DNA of 63,456 bases. Source: Mucilaginibacter sp. GTDB lineage: Bacteria > Bacteroidota > Bacteroidia > Sphingobacteriales > Sphingobacteriaceae. Where the stretch lies: assembly GCA_028287895.1 (NCBI GenBank), contig JAQBOV010000095.1:1-63456 (forward strand), in the 5' to 3' direction. Both the position numbers and the translations under genes were made by a program. The notes under the pieces were generated by a model that saw nothing but the letters and a program-made list of their open reading frames with translations, ran no database searches and was not told the origin of the DNA. This document shows, in pieces, positions 47,248-58,000 of the stretch; within the stretch, counting starts at the first letter, position 1; every line of letters begins with the position of its first letter.

Positions 47248-49548
47248 ATGAACGCTAATCCACTATTCAAATTTAGCACAGCTATCTTTCTGTTAATCGC
47301 CTTATCATCAAAATCCCAAAATAGATATACCAAATATGTTAATCCTTTTATAGGCACAGGTGCGGCCGATAAAAATAGCTTATCAGGAAGTAACTTTCCG
47401 GGTGCCACAACGCCTTTTGGCTTTGTTCAGTTAAGCCCCGATACGCGTGATAATCCGGATGATCCCGGTTCAGGGTATGATTATAATGATCAAACGATAG
47501 TTGGTTTTAGCCATACTCATTTAAGCGGTACCGGTGTTGCTGATCTGTTTGATGTCTTAATGATGCCGACTACCGGCGAAATCAGAACAGAACCCGGAAA
47601 AGCAGATGCAACAGGCAGCGGTTACCGTTCATCTTTTAGCCATGACCAGGAGTCGGCAAAACCGGGTTACTACCGGGTAATGTTAAAAGATTATCGCATC
47701 AATGCCGAATTAACCGCAACCGAACATGTGGGTTTGCAGCGTTACACTTTTCCGCAAAGCAGCCAGGCGCATATCATTATTGATCTGAATCATACTTTAG
47801 ATAAAAAACGTACTTATTGGGTTTGCAAAGTGCTTGACGCCCAGATACGTGTTATTGATAACAAAACGATAGAAGGATATCGTATTTTAACCGGGTGGGC
47901 AAATCTGCGCAAAGTGTATTTCCGGGCCGAATTCTCAAAGCCGTTTTCCAGTGACATTCTGGTGGAAGGCAGAAAGAGGATTAATAATCTGGCCGTAATT
48001 AATGGCAGCGCTGTAAAGGCTGTATTAAATTTCAATACCAGCAATGCAGAGCAAATATTGGTGAAAGTTGGCCTTTCGGCTGTAAGCGTCCGTAATGCGG
48101 GGCTTAATATGCAGACGGAACTCCCTGGCTGGGATTTTGAAAAAGTGAGGCAGCAAGCAGAAGATAAATGGGAGCATGAGCTTGCAAAGATTAAGATTGA
48201 GGGAACCAATGAGCAGAAGCAAATATTTTATACCGGCATGTACCATGCCTTTACACAACCCAATAACATGGCTGATGTAAACGGTGATTATATGTCCAGT
48301 GATTTCACCATCCGCAATGCCCACCCGGATAAAACCCACTATTCAACATTGTCCTTATGGGATACTTATCGTGCGGCCAACCCGCTCTATACGCTGATAC
48401 AGCCAAAGCTTACTGCAGGTATCATCAACAGTATGGTGCGGCAGTATGAAAACTATGGTTATTTACCTATCTGGCAGCTATGGGGTGAGGAAAATTACTG
48501 TATGATCGGCAATCATGCCATACCGGTGATCGTTGACGCCGCTTTAAAAGGAATAAAAGGTTTTGATGTCGAAAAAGCCTACCAGGCCGTTAAAGGCTCA
48601 TCGGTTACCGATCATCAGGCGTCACCTTTCACCGAGTGGGAAAAATACGGATATATACCTGAGGATATTCAGTCGCAGTCAGTTTCTATTACTTTAGAAA
48701 TGGCTTATGACGATTGGTGCGTGGCCCAGCTGGCCAGAAAGCTTGGTAAAATGGATGACTATAACCGTTTTATTAAACGGTCTGAATTTTACAAAAACCT
48801 GTACAATCCCGCTACCGGTTTCTTCCAGGCAAAAAGATCTGACGGGAAATGGCTGGCGCCATTCAACCCGCTGAAATACGGCGGTAATGGCGGCAATCCC
48901 TATACAGAAGCCAATGCCTGGCAATACTTTTGGTATGTTCCGCAAAATGTCGGAGGGTTAATCAATTTAGCCGGCGGCAATAAGTTATTCAACAATAAAC
49001 TGGATCAGTTTTTTACTTTAAAAGATTTACCTGGGGAGGTAAATGGAAATGCTTCCGGATTTATAGGGCAATACGCACACGGAAATGAGCCAAGTCACCA
49101 CATTGCCTATTTATATGATTTTTCAGGACAACCCTGGAAGACACAATACTATGTTTCAAAAATACTCAATGAGCTTTACAATAATTCTTCATCCGGCTAT
49201 GCAGGTAATGAAGATTGTGGTCAGATGTCATCCTGGTACATACTGAGCGCCATGGGCTTTTATCCGGTTAACCCGGCTAACGGGGTATATGCATTGGGCG
49301 CACCTGTATTATCAAAAGCCACCATTGACCTTGGGAACGGGAAAACCTTTAGCGTAATTGTTAACAATGCTTCAAAAACCAACTGTTACATACAGTCTGT
49401 TAAATTAAACGGAAAAGCTTACCATAAGACTTATATCACTCAGAATGATATTATCCGGGGCAGCACCCTGGAGTTTACCATGGCAGCAACACCCAATAAG
49501 AAATGGGGTAGCAGCTCCGGTGATGCTCCTCCATCGTGGGGATACTAA
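47248..49548 (+). CDS. GH92 alpha-mannosidase
   Basis: This 766-residue secreted enzyme (signal peptide to about residue 23) belongs to glycoside hydrolase family 92, calcium-dependent exo-acting alpha-mannosidases. Family hallmarks: NPFIGTGAADKN with NFPGATTPFGFVQLSPDT near the N-terminus, GFSHTHLSGTG, the HGNEPSHHIAYLYDFSG motif with Glu 614, and GNEDCGQMSSWY (653-664) holding the acidic residue of the catalytic base network. It would remove terminal mannose from mannan or N-glycans; the linkage is not certain (alpha-1,2 is commonest). Confidence 0.93.
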   Translation: MNANPLFKFSTAIFLLIALSSKSQNRYTKYVNPFIGTGAADKNSLSGSNFPGATTPFGFVQLSPDTRDNPDDPGSGYDYNDQTIVGFSHTHLSGTGVADLFDVLMMPTTGEIRTEPGKADATGSGYRSSFSHDQESAKPGYYRVMLKDYRINAELTATEHVGLQRYTFPQSSQAHIIIDLNHTLDKKRTYWVCKVLDAQIRVIDNKTIEGYRILTGWANLRKVYFRAEFSKPFSSDILVEGRKRINNLAVINGSAVKAVLNFNTSNAEQILVKVGLSAVSVRNAGLNMQTELPGWDFEKVRQQAEDKWEHELAKIKIEGTNEQKQIFYTGMYHAFTQPNNMADVNGDYMSSDFTIRNAHPDKTHYSTLSLWDTYRAANPLYTLIQPKLTAGIINSMVRQYENYGYLPIWQLWGEENYCMIGNHAIPVIVDAALKGIKGFDVEKAYQAVKGSSVTDHQASPFTEWEKYGYIPEDIQSQSVSITLEMAYDDWCVAQLARKLGKMDDYNRFIKRSEFYKNLYNPATGFFQAKRSDGKWLAPFNPLKYGGNGGNPYTEANAWQYFWYVPQNVGGLINLAGGNKLFNNKLDQFFTLKDLPGEVNGNASGFIGQYAHGNEPSHHIAYLYDFSGQPWKTQYYVSKILNELYNNSSSGYAGNEDCGQMSSWYILSAMGFYPVNPANGVYALGAPVLSKATIDLGNGKTFSVIVNNASKTNCYIQSVKLNGKAYHKTYITQNDIIRGSTLEFTMAATPNKKWGSSSGDAPPSWGY

Positions 49549-49678
49549 ATGAATTTGCTCAGGCTGATAACTTATCATATACAGGTCCGGTGATCGCAGG
49601 CATTATGATCCTTTTTACCAGGTCACCAAAAAAAATTCCATTGAAGTATCTTTTTATATTTATAAGTTTGGGGGGTAA

Positions 49679-50716
49679 ATGAAACCGATATCACTTAAAG
49701 AAATAGCAAATATTACCGGTGCTTCGCCTACAACTGTTTCTTTGGTGCTAAATGGAAAAGGACGGATCAGCGAGGCCGTAAGACAGAAGATACTCCAGGC
49801 GGTAAAAGATAACGGGTATGAGCCAAATCGCATTGCCATTAGCCTGAGAACCGGTCATTCCAATGTATTGGGCGTAATTGTAGATGATATCGGCGGCCCT
49901 TTTTTTGGCGCCCTGGCAAAAATAATAGAGGTTGAAGCAGAAAAATTCGGATTCAGGATCATTTATTGCAGCAGCGAGAACAACCTTGAAAAAGCCAGAG
50001 AACTGATTTCGATGCTCTCACATCAATTAGTTGACGGCTATATCATTATGCCGGTACCTGGTCTGCAGGATGAAATTCTAAATCTGAAAGCCAATCATAA
50101 ACCGGTGGTGTTAATTGACGGATATTATCCAGAACTGGATATACCGCATGTGCTGGTTGATAATTTAAATAGCGTCATGCAGGGAATGTCCTGTTTAATT
50201 GAGGCAGGCCATCGTAAAATTGGATTTGTAACGGTTGATATTGACCTGATCCAGATAAAGGAACGGTTACGCGGGTATTTTGAGTCCTTGAAAAAGTTTA
50301 ATTTAAAGGCTGACGATAAATTAGTCCTTAAATTACCGTATCAGATGGATAAAGGAAAAGCGGTACAAGCCGTCAAAGATTTATTTGGCAGTAACCGGGA
50401 TATGGATGCCGTTTTCTTCTCCACGAACTACCTGGGTATTATTGGTATTGAAAGCATACAGGAGTTAGGCTTAAGCATTCCCAAGGATATCGCTGTTATT
50501 TGTTTTGATGATCTGGAAATATTCAGGTTATTGCCGCCGGGTATCAGTTCCATTCAGCAACCCGTGTTGGAAATTGGAAGAACGGCGACCGATTTATTAT
50601 TGGCAATGCTCGGAAAGAAGAAAAATCATTTACAAACTGATAAAATAACTATTCCAGCCAATTTGATTATAAGAGGCTCAATAAAGGCAATTAACGTCCC
50701 CAAATTTGTCGAATAA
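49679..50716 (+). CDS. LacI-family transcriptional regulator
   Basis: This 345-residue repressor has an N-terminal helix-turn-helix and hinge (SLKEIANITGASPTTVSLVL, residues 4-23, continuing to GYEPN), and a periplasmic-binding-protein-like sensor domain (NVLGVIVDDIGGPFF and onward). It follows the GH92 gene and probably controls the locus through the CG-centred palindromes at 40111-40189. Its inducer is presumably a mannose-derived sugar. A TGATAACTTATCA palindrome at 49565-49577 lies upstream and shares the GATAA/TTATC half-sites, which might mean autoregulation, but the spacing differs. Confidence 0.92.
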   Translation: MKPISLKEIANITGASPTTVSLVLNGKGRISEAVRQKILQAVKDNGYEPNRIAISLRTGHSNVLGVIVDDIGGPFFGALAKIIEVEAEKFGFRIIYCSSENNLEKARELISMLSHQLVDGYIIMPVPGLQDEILNLKANHKPVVLIDGYYPELDIPHVLVDNLNSVMQGMSCLIEAGHRKIGFVTVDIDLIQIKERLRGYFESLKKFNLKADDKLVLKLPYQMDKGKAVQAVKDLFGSNRDMDAVFFSTNYLGIIGIESIQELGLSIPKDIAVICFDDLEIFRLLPPGISSIQQPVLEIGRTATDLLLAMLGKKKNHLQTDKITIPANLIIRGSIKAINVPKFVE

Positions 50717-50936
50717 CAGGCCAGGCAAAAGTCCAACAACCGTTCTTTTTTAGACCTGTCATTTATCAGCTTAATAACCAGCCTCTCGTAGCTAAAAGCC
50801 AAGACTCCCTATTCCCGGAAACAATCAAAGCAAAAGAAGACAGTCTGGCAAGGTTACCAAAGCGCCGCTTTTCAAATCCGCGTCTTTTGGTCCCACCCTA
50901 ATTAATCATTTCATCTTTGCTCAATTGTTACGGCCA

Positions 50937-51179
50937 TCATTCTGCAATGCGATATTGTTTTTTTTGAAAAACGATCTCATCTATACATTGTCCGATGGCC
51001 GTCAAAGCGGAGGCATCCAGAAAGTCCTCGTGTCTTTGCATCCATTCGTTCCCGAACTTAAACAGGACCGCTATTTTTCCATCAGTAAATTCAACTTTCC
51101 AAACTTTCCAGCTTTTATAGTAATCAGCGGTGATCTTTATTAACTGCGCGGTGCCAGCCAAAAGAATTTTGTATTTCAT
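50937..51179 (-). CDS. Small conserved hypothetical protein
   Basis: This 80-residue protein reads MKYKILLAGTAQLIKITADY, with a YKSWKVWKVEFTDGKIAVLF-type strand pair and a helix. I know no domain assignment. The minus-strand frame is better supported than the overlapping plus-strand frame because of its typical start, charge distribution and beta-strand pattern. It is alone between the LacI gene and the tail-like cluster. Confidence 0.5.
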   Translation of the reverse strand: MKYKILLAGTAQLIKITADYYKSWKVWKVEFTDGKIAVLFKFGNEWMQRHEDFLDASALTAIGQCIDEIVFQKKQYRIAE

Positions 51180-52188
51180 GGTAAATCATTTAATAATTGC
51201 GTAAATTATTTTAAGCATAATTCATTATTAATTGCTGATTTTAATCGAATCACCGCATCATCATTGTCGCATTTAAGACGTGTAAAGGCGGTCGATATTG
51301 CATCTTATAGGTCCACTTTCAAGTTAAAAAATGTTAATAGCAGGGCTGTTATTCGTTTGTGGTTTTATTCGTGGAATGTAACCTTCTGATTGGCAGTAGC
51401 ATCAGGGCGTTTGCTGCGGGCGGGCTTTACATTGTAACGTTTTCGAAGGATTCCCCGCCACTTTCGACACCGGGATACTAAAATTAAAAGCGGACCTTGG
51501 CTGCAAAATCAGCTGCATCAGAACGCTAACGTATATCAGGCTGATTTATAACTGTTGTATACTTGATAAAAAGTCGGGTTTCGGATTAGGTATTAACGTA
51601 AATCGGGAGAGGAAGTATTGATCGCATGGATAACTTTAATTTTGTGCTTAAAAGCTATATTTTAAAATGTTAATAAATATTTTTTAAATTTTAGTTTTAT
51701 TTAAACAGAACAAAAATTATCTTCACTTAAATAAATAGAAATAACCTTAACCTTATCACACTATGAATACTTTCTCTTCGATAATTTATTACCTGAAATT
51801 TAAATTTCGAGGTTTTAACCTCTAACCTAACATTATCGGTTTAACCTTTTATGTTTTTTTTTCGGCTGAAGACGCGCAAATTAATTGAAATACTGTGCAA
51901 GTATCAGGTATAAAATTGAAACCTAACCTATATTATTACAAATTTTTACCCGTTGAATAACCTTACCTAATCACAAATTATGAACTACCCTCGATTTCTG
52001 CTCAGCGCTAATCGGTTATTTTTAAAAGCGAAATTAAGCCCGCATTGGGCACGAAATCGATTTTCGCCTTGATTAAAAAGCGTATTCTGCAGTTTTTTTT
52101 ATGTGCATTATCCAAATACGCTAAATAGGTCATTTTGAAAAAACTAACCTTCAAGGTCACAATTAAAGACGTTTCGAGATCTCATATC
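51180..52188. other. 1-kb gap before the tail-like cluster
   Basis: No supported gene. Near the right side two adjacent palindromes are seen, GAAATTTAAATTTC (51795-51808) and GAGGTT-TT-AACCTC (51809-51822), in an AT-rich leader that probably contains the promoter of the downstream cluster. The left part (51180-51640) has no feature I can identify. Confidence 0.5.
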
Positions 52189-53004
52189 ATGAAAAAAATT
52201 TGCTTAACACTCTTCACAATTCTGTCTGCATATCAGTTTTCTATGGCACAATGGACAACCAGTGGAACAACTATCTATAACAGTAATTCAGGGAATGTTG
52301 GAATTGGAACTACAACACCTCAAGCTTCTTTGGATATAAACGGTAATCTTCAATTTTCCAACTCATTAATACCAATGGGCGTTATTTCGGAAGTTACAGG
52401 AACTTACAACCCGTTGATAAACTTGAGCCTTAATTTTAGAGAAAGTAACAAGAATATAAATTACGTTGGTGGGGCCATGAGAATCGACAGTAGGAGTGCT
52501 TCTCCTTTATTTGTATGGCTTTCGAGATCTGCCGGGTCATCCATTGAGAATGTTTTGATGTCCATTACTTTAAATGGAAATGTAGGGATAGGTACAACAG
52601 ATAATGCCAATTGGCAGCTTGCAGCATCACCTTATAAATTGGCCGTAGGTGGAAGTGTTATTGCAACAGCTGTAACAGTAAAAATTGCTGCTAACTGGCC
52701 TGATTATGTTCTCAAAAAAGACTATCAGCTTCCTACACTGCAAGACATAAAGACCTATATCGATCAGCATCAGCATTTACCGGAAATGCCGTCAGAACAG
52801 GAGATAAAAACAGACGGCCTCAATTTGGGCGAGATGAATAAACTACTGACCAAGAAGGTGGAGGAATTGACCCTTTATTTGATTGAGAAGGATAAACAAG
52901 TCAAAGAAGACGAAGCTAAAGTAAATAGTCAAGAGATGAGAATCAACAAGCTTGAAAAGGAATTAGAACTCATCCTTAAAATGAAAGCGGCTGCAAACAA
53001 TTAA
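52189..53004 (+). CDS. Secreted tail-fibre-like protein, paralogue 1
   Basis: The protein starts with a signal peptide (MKKICLTLFTILSAYQFSMAQ); the longer frame starting TTG at 52135 adds a non-signal N-terminus and is rejected. A repeated glycine/asparagine-rich region with NVGIGTTTPQASLDINGN-type turns follows, then the shared C-terminal module WPDYVLKKDYQLPTLQDI with HLPEMPSEQEIK and DGLNLGEMNKLLTKKVEELT, then a coiled coil. The VGIGT-NP pattern is typical of Bacteroidota tail-fibre-like proteins. Probably trimeric through the coiled coil. Role inferred from neighbours. Confidence 0.75.
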   Translation: MKKICLTLFTILSAYQFSMAQWTTSGTTIYNSNSGNVGIGTTTPQASLDINGNLQFSNSLIPMGVISEVTGTYNPLINLSLNFRESNKNINYVGGAMRIDSRSASPLFVWLSRSAGSSIENVLMSITLNGNVGIGTTDNANWQLAASPYKLAVGGSVIATAVTVKIAANWPDYVLKKDYQLPTLQDIKTYIDQHQHLPEMPSEQEIKTDGLNLGEMNKLLTKKVEELTLYLIEKDKQVKEDEAKVNSQEMRINKLEKELELILKMKAAANN

Positions 53005-53029
53005 TGATCAATCTTAAAAATCAAATAAA

Positions 53030-53929
53030 ATGAAAAAGTCTTTATTATTAATTTTAATCCTACTCCCTCTTTTTGTAAAGGCACAATATTACACCCAGAT
53101 AAATACAAACACGACCCCTCAGTATATTTATGTCGGTACCTTAAATTTCCTGAGTTCTGATGCTAGCAACCTTCAAAAAATTCAGGTTGATATATTTGGC
53201 GGCGGATGGGGCTCTACCGGATTAGGAATAACTACTTATTATATTGCTAATAGGAGTAGTCTGGTGGTTAACCAGGTCAGAATGGGTTCGTCCAATGACA
53301 ATCTTTTTACCTTACAAGCCTTTACAAATAGTTCAAACAATAATACTGATTTTTATGTGGTCACCAATTACTGGTGCGCACTTGGCATCAAGTCTGTTAT
53401 GCTCGGAAGTTCTACTACGCCGGTTAATCAGTATATACCTATTACCAGTTCGACCTCTGCCCCTTCGGGTGGTATACCACTCACATTGAACATTGTTCCG
53501 GTGATGCTTACAGATGCAAGCGGAAATATAGGCATTGGTACATTCAACCCCAATGGTTACAAACTTGCAGTAAAAGGCAATATTCACGCCCAGCAGGTCA
53601 ATGTCGATTTGAACACCTGGCCTGATGACGTTTTCAAAAAGGATTACCAGCTCCCCACTCTCCAGGAAGTAAGAACCTATATCGATCAACACCGGCATTT
53701 GCCGGAAATGCCATCCGAACAGGAGGTAATAAAAGATGGCCTTAATGTCGGTGAGATGAACAGGCTCCTGACCAAGAAAGTGGAAGAGTTGACACTTTAT
53801 TTAATTGAAAAAGATAAGCAAATTAAAGATTTGACTGATTCCCAACAGGAAGAAAGGCGCTTTCAAAATGAAAAGCTAAAACAATTGGAAGACAGATTGG
53901 AACATTTAGAAACCAAAAAAAATAATTAA
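53030..53929 (+). CDS. Secreted tail-fibre-like protein, paralogue 2
   Basis: The 299-residue protein has a signal peptide (LLILILLPLFVKAQ), an N-terminal domain different from its neighbours, the junction NPNGYKLAVKGNIHAQQVNV and the shared module WPDDVFKKDYQLPTLQEVRT, HLPEMPSEQEV, DGLNVGEMNRLLTKKVEEL and a coiled coil (to the C-terminus). The module is nearly identical to that of the flanking paralogues, while the N-terminal parts differ. That pattern suggests exchangeable heads on a common stem. It begins 26 bases after paralogue 1. Confidence 0.75.
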   Translation: MKKSLLLILILLPLFVKAQYYTQINTNTTPQYIYVGTLNFLSSDASNLQKIQVDIFGGGWGSTGLGITTYYIANRSSLVVNQVRMGSSNDNLFTLQAFTNSSNNNTDFYVVTNYWCALGIKSVMLGSSTTPVNQYIPITSSTSAPSGGIPLTLNIVPVMLTDASGNIGIGTFNPNGYKLAVKGNIHAQQVNVDLNTWPDDVFKKDYQLPTLQEVRTYIDQHRHLPEMPSEQEVIKDGLNVGEMNRLLTKKVEELTLYLIEKDKQIKDLTDSQQEERRFQNEKLKQLEDRLEHLETKKNN

Positions 53930-53941
53930 CGAATCAATTAT

Positions 53942-54868
53942 ATGAAAAAGACTTACCGTCTTACACTTATAGCCATATTGGCTCTTAATTTACATTCTTT
54001 TAGTCAAACAACCTTAACAGAAGATGCAAATGGCGTCTTAAATACTGGCAAAGTGGTAACTCAAACAAGTGCCGGGCAAACTTTTTTTCAGGGCCATCAG
54101 TTAGGCAGTACATATAGTTATCCATCTGGAATATTCAGGGCATGGACAGACAATTCAAACGGGGCTGTAAATTATTTTTATGATGGGGTGACTAATGGGG
54201 TAACAAATTTTAGTGTCCGGGCAGATGGACAGGGATACTTTGCAGGTAATGTTGGTATTGGTACAACAAGCCCAAACGGATACTTATCTCTTGGTTCATC
54301 GATTAGTAATAAAAAGCTATTCGTTTATGATGATGGAACCGGTGCAAGCGGTTTTGGACAAGCCGGTTCTGAGTTTAGAATCTTTGGAGTTTCATCCGGC
54401 ACAAATCATATAAGTTTTGGAAAGTATCAACTACCTAATGACTCTTTCACAGAACAAATGCGCATTGATAATAGTGGCAACGTAAGTATTGGTACCTCAA
54501 ATGCCAACGGTTATAAATTTGCTGTTCAGGGTAATGTGCATGCCCAGCAAGTTACCATTGACGTTACTAACTGGCCCGATTATGTCTTCAAAAAAGATTA
54601 CCAGCTCCCAACTCTAACAGAAGTAAAAGCCTATATCGATCAAAACCATCATTTGCCGGATATGCCGTCTGAACAGGAAGTTGCCAAAGATGGCCTTAAC
54701 CTGGGTGAAATGAATAAACTGCTAACCAAGAAAGTGGAAGAGTTGACGCTTTATTTGATTGAGAAAGACGTGAAACAAAAAGCGCAGGAGCGTATAAACA
54801 ACAAACTCATGGAGCGCTTAAATGAAATGGAAAAAAAGCTTAACAGCTTAAGTAATTCTGGAAAATAA
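53942..54868 (+). CDS. Secreted tail-fibre-like protein, paralogue 3
   Basis: The 308-residue protein has a signal peptide (LTLIAILALNLHSFSQ), a longer head with two VGIGT/VSIGTSN-type units, and the shared C-terminal module WPDYVFKKDYQLPTLTEVKA with DGLNLGEMNKLLTKKVEEL and a coiled coil. It follows paralogue 2 after 12 bases; the three are probably one operon with the next two large genes. The similarity to phage tail fibres is structural, through short glycine-rich turns and a trimerising stem. Confidence 0.75.
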   Translation: MKKTYRLTLIAILALNLHSFSQTTLTEDANGVLNTGKVVTQTSAGQTFFQGHQLGSTYSYPSGIFRAWTDNSNGAVNYFYDGVTNGVTNFSVRADGQGYFAGNVGIGTTSPNGYLSLGSSISNKKLFVYDDGTGASGFGQAGSEFRIFGVSSGTNHISFGKYQLPNDSFTEQMRIDNSGNVSIGTSNANGYKFAVQGNVHAQQVTIDVTNWPDYVFKKDYQLPTLTEVKAYIDQNHHLPDMPSEQEVAKDGLNLGEMNKLLTKKVEELTLYLIEKDVKQKAQERINNKLMERLNEMEKKLNSLSNSGK

Positions 54869-55057
54869 CATTTTAAACCTTACCGCATGTCAACAAAAAG
54901 ATTGATTATTTTAATCATTTACCTGCACAAAAACATTGTTCAACCTTCGAAACGCGATTACCGGCCATGAAAACTTCAAACAGCATCAACAGTACAGACT
55001 GAGTTTTGATCTGTAAAGTGGTCTTTCTTTTTTAATAAGATATAAACAAATTTTCCC

Positions 55058-58000
55058 ATGAATAAAAAGCATGTTCTCCTGTTTTTATTATGCGCTTTTA
55101 TAATCAATAACACCTTTGCGCAAGTATCTGTTAATCCGCTTACCGGTGCCGGGAGCGTAAATATCCCAATTTATAACATTCAGAGCGGGCAGATTTCGGT
55201 TCCAGTAACGCTTGCCTATTCGGCAGGCGTAAAGCCAAAAGACGTCGAAGGAAATGGTGGTATGGGTTGGAATGTAATCGCAGGCGGACAAGTCAGCCGT
55301 TTGCTCAGGGGACTACCTGATGACTGTACTTTTGATGCTACCTCTAAGACTGCGAACGGATGGATGAACTCCTCCAGTCCGACCGCTATTACCAATTTTA
55401 TAGTTGCGAACAATGGAACCTGTGCAACGGAAAATTCGGATCTTACCTATATCAATAATTATTTATCGGCTACTAATCAGGACACGGAGCCGGATATATT
55501 TTATGTAAGTGCCCCTGGTCTAAATTGCCAACTGGTTTACGACCGGACAACTTCCCGGTTTAGACCGATTGCCTACCAGGATTTGGTGATCAGTTATACG
55601 ACAGCTGGAGGAACATCCCTTTCTGCCAGTTTAATTACTTCTTTTACCATCACCAATGACAAAGCGGTTAAATATGTTTTTTCCTTTGTCCGAGCGGTTG
55701 ATCAAAGAACACTGCCAGGCACGAATACCAACTATTTTACAACACGATATGCTCAATACCGAAATACAATTTCTTATTTTGATAATTGGTATCTGACCAG
55801 CATTACTGATCCAGCTGGTAACGCCGTAACTTTTAATTACCATAGCTCGTCCTCCAGAAGCGGTACAGATTCCGTATCACTTTTCCTGAGTGGCTCAAAT
55901 ACTCAATCGCTGCAGTACAGAGTTTCTCAAACCACCCATCCTTTGATCCTGAGCTCGATAAATAAACAAAATGCAAAGGGGGCAACAACATGCCTTACAT
56001 TTAGTTGTGACACCCTGTTCGGCCAGGGAACTACCGGTCAAACAGTTTTGACCGATATATCAGGTATGGGACATGAGTTTCAGTTAAAATACTCCCCCTT
56101 TGTTTATGATCCGACCGGATATATGCGTTATTTTCTTGTAAATTTCACAGAGGTAGGAGCAGGACTCAATACTCCCGTCAACTATTCGTTTGGCTACATC
56201 GGCAATACCGACATACCTTCTGGCGGCGCCCACACTACCTTGCCGGATTCTGCTACGACTAAGGTAGATTACTGGGGTTATTATTCCGCTCACCCCGGCA
56301 GCAGCGGAACGCTGAACCCCTCCGTCTATGTCAATCCGTCTAACGGGGCGCTTCAGCGTTATGCCATAGACGCGCTTGCTTCTCCCGGAAGTTCCTATCC
56401 CTACACCTTAATCCATAGCGACCGTTCTGCTGATCCGGCCGTAGTCGCTACCGGATCGTTAAACAAGATCACCAATGCACAGGGTGGGATCACAACGATC
56501 ATTTATGAATCCAATGATTACCTGGATGTTCCCTCTAACACGGTTGTCCAGGGAGGGGGGATCAGGGTCAAGAAGATCATCGATTCGGTCAGCAAGACAT
56601 CCACCAACAATATGGTACGGAATTATAGCTATACCATTCCCTCAAGCAGCTTTATCAGTAGCGGCAAACCGATCTCCCTTCCGGTCTTTGCGTTCACAAT
56701 ACCTTATAGCGGGGGCATCACTTCCCAATCTTTGGCTGCTACCTCTACTGCGCTTTCCGCTAATGATCTTTCCGATGAGGATCATACCATCATGTATGTC
56801 TATTCGTCGGTTTATCAAACAGGGAAAGGAAAGACGCAATACCAATTTTATATTCCGGCTGCCAACTGGGACGCCAGTGCACTGCCTGCCTGCAGCAGCT
56901 GTACGACGTCAGACTGGAGTCCAACGATAGACTATTCCGCACGGCTAAACTGCGTGACACAGGCCGTTAAAAATGATATTTATTCGTACCCCTTTGCTCC
57001 AAATCCGAATTATGATTTTGAAAGGGGCTTACTACAAAAGGTGACCAATTACAATGATGACCCTACGCCAAGAGAGGTAAGCGAAACCAGCTATACCTAT
57101 AAGCGTTCTTTTACTCCGTCATTTATAAGCGCTTTTAAAATTGATGATAACAACACCGTGAGCTATTCGACCAAAGCTTACAGCAAATATGCTATATATT
57201 ATAATACCAGTGAACTGACGTTTTCAGTAACCACCAAGGTGTTCGATTCACCAACGCTAAGCATGGCCAGAACTAACACTGTTAATTATAACTATGACAG
57301 CGCCAATCATAAACTGCTTACCCAGCAGCAAATAACCAACAGCGATAATAGTATACTCGCCACCCATTACAGCTATGTTAAAGATTACACAAGCGCAGCG
57401 GCAGGATCAAATGCCAACGTGAATGCGCTGTATTATTTGCAGCAGCAAAACATCAATGCACCGGTCGAAACTTATCAGCAGGTGACCAGGAATGGCACAA
57501 CCGTAACCACCGGGGCCTCCTTAAATCTCTTCAAAGCAGTAACGCCTGGCAGCACCACGTTCTATTTACCCTCACAGCAGTTTAAAATGGTTAGGCCGGA
57601 CGGCGTATCCTTTACACCTTATAACGTAAACGGGTCAACCCAAACTTCTACCTACGATCCTAAATACTTTGGAGCTGCCAACTTTGATACCTATGATATT
57701 AACGGATATTTACTAACAGCAGATGATAGCAGCAAAAATATTCAGACAACTATCATCGACCACAATTCCAACCAACCCGTAGCTGTTTTCACAAATGCGG
57801 CCTGTTCTGAAGTTGCCTATAGTGATTTTGATTCCCAGATCATCTCACCAGCGGGTACCTTCACGATAACGGGAAGCGGTTCGTATATGCCGATCGGTAG
57901 TCACGCGGGTAACGCTGCCGGATTAGCTTCGACACAGACTGTTACATCAAGTACGCTTACCAAGAATGCCGCAGCAAAAAAATATATATTTTCAATTTGG

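Noticed and set aside
50925..51143. Plus-strand frame overlapping the small hypothetical gene
   Set aside because: The minus-strand frame 50937-51179 has a better start and more protein-like composition; this one looks like its shadow.
52135..52188. Longer start (TTG) for fibre-like paralogue 1
   Set aside because: The added residues are not a signal peptide, while ATG 52189 gives a good one.
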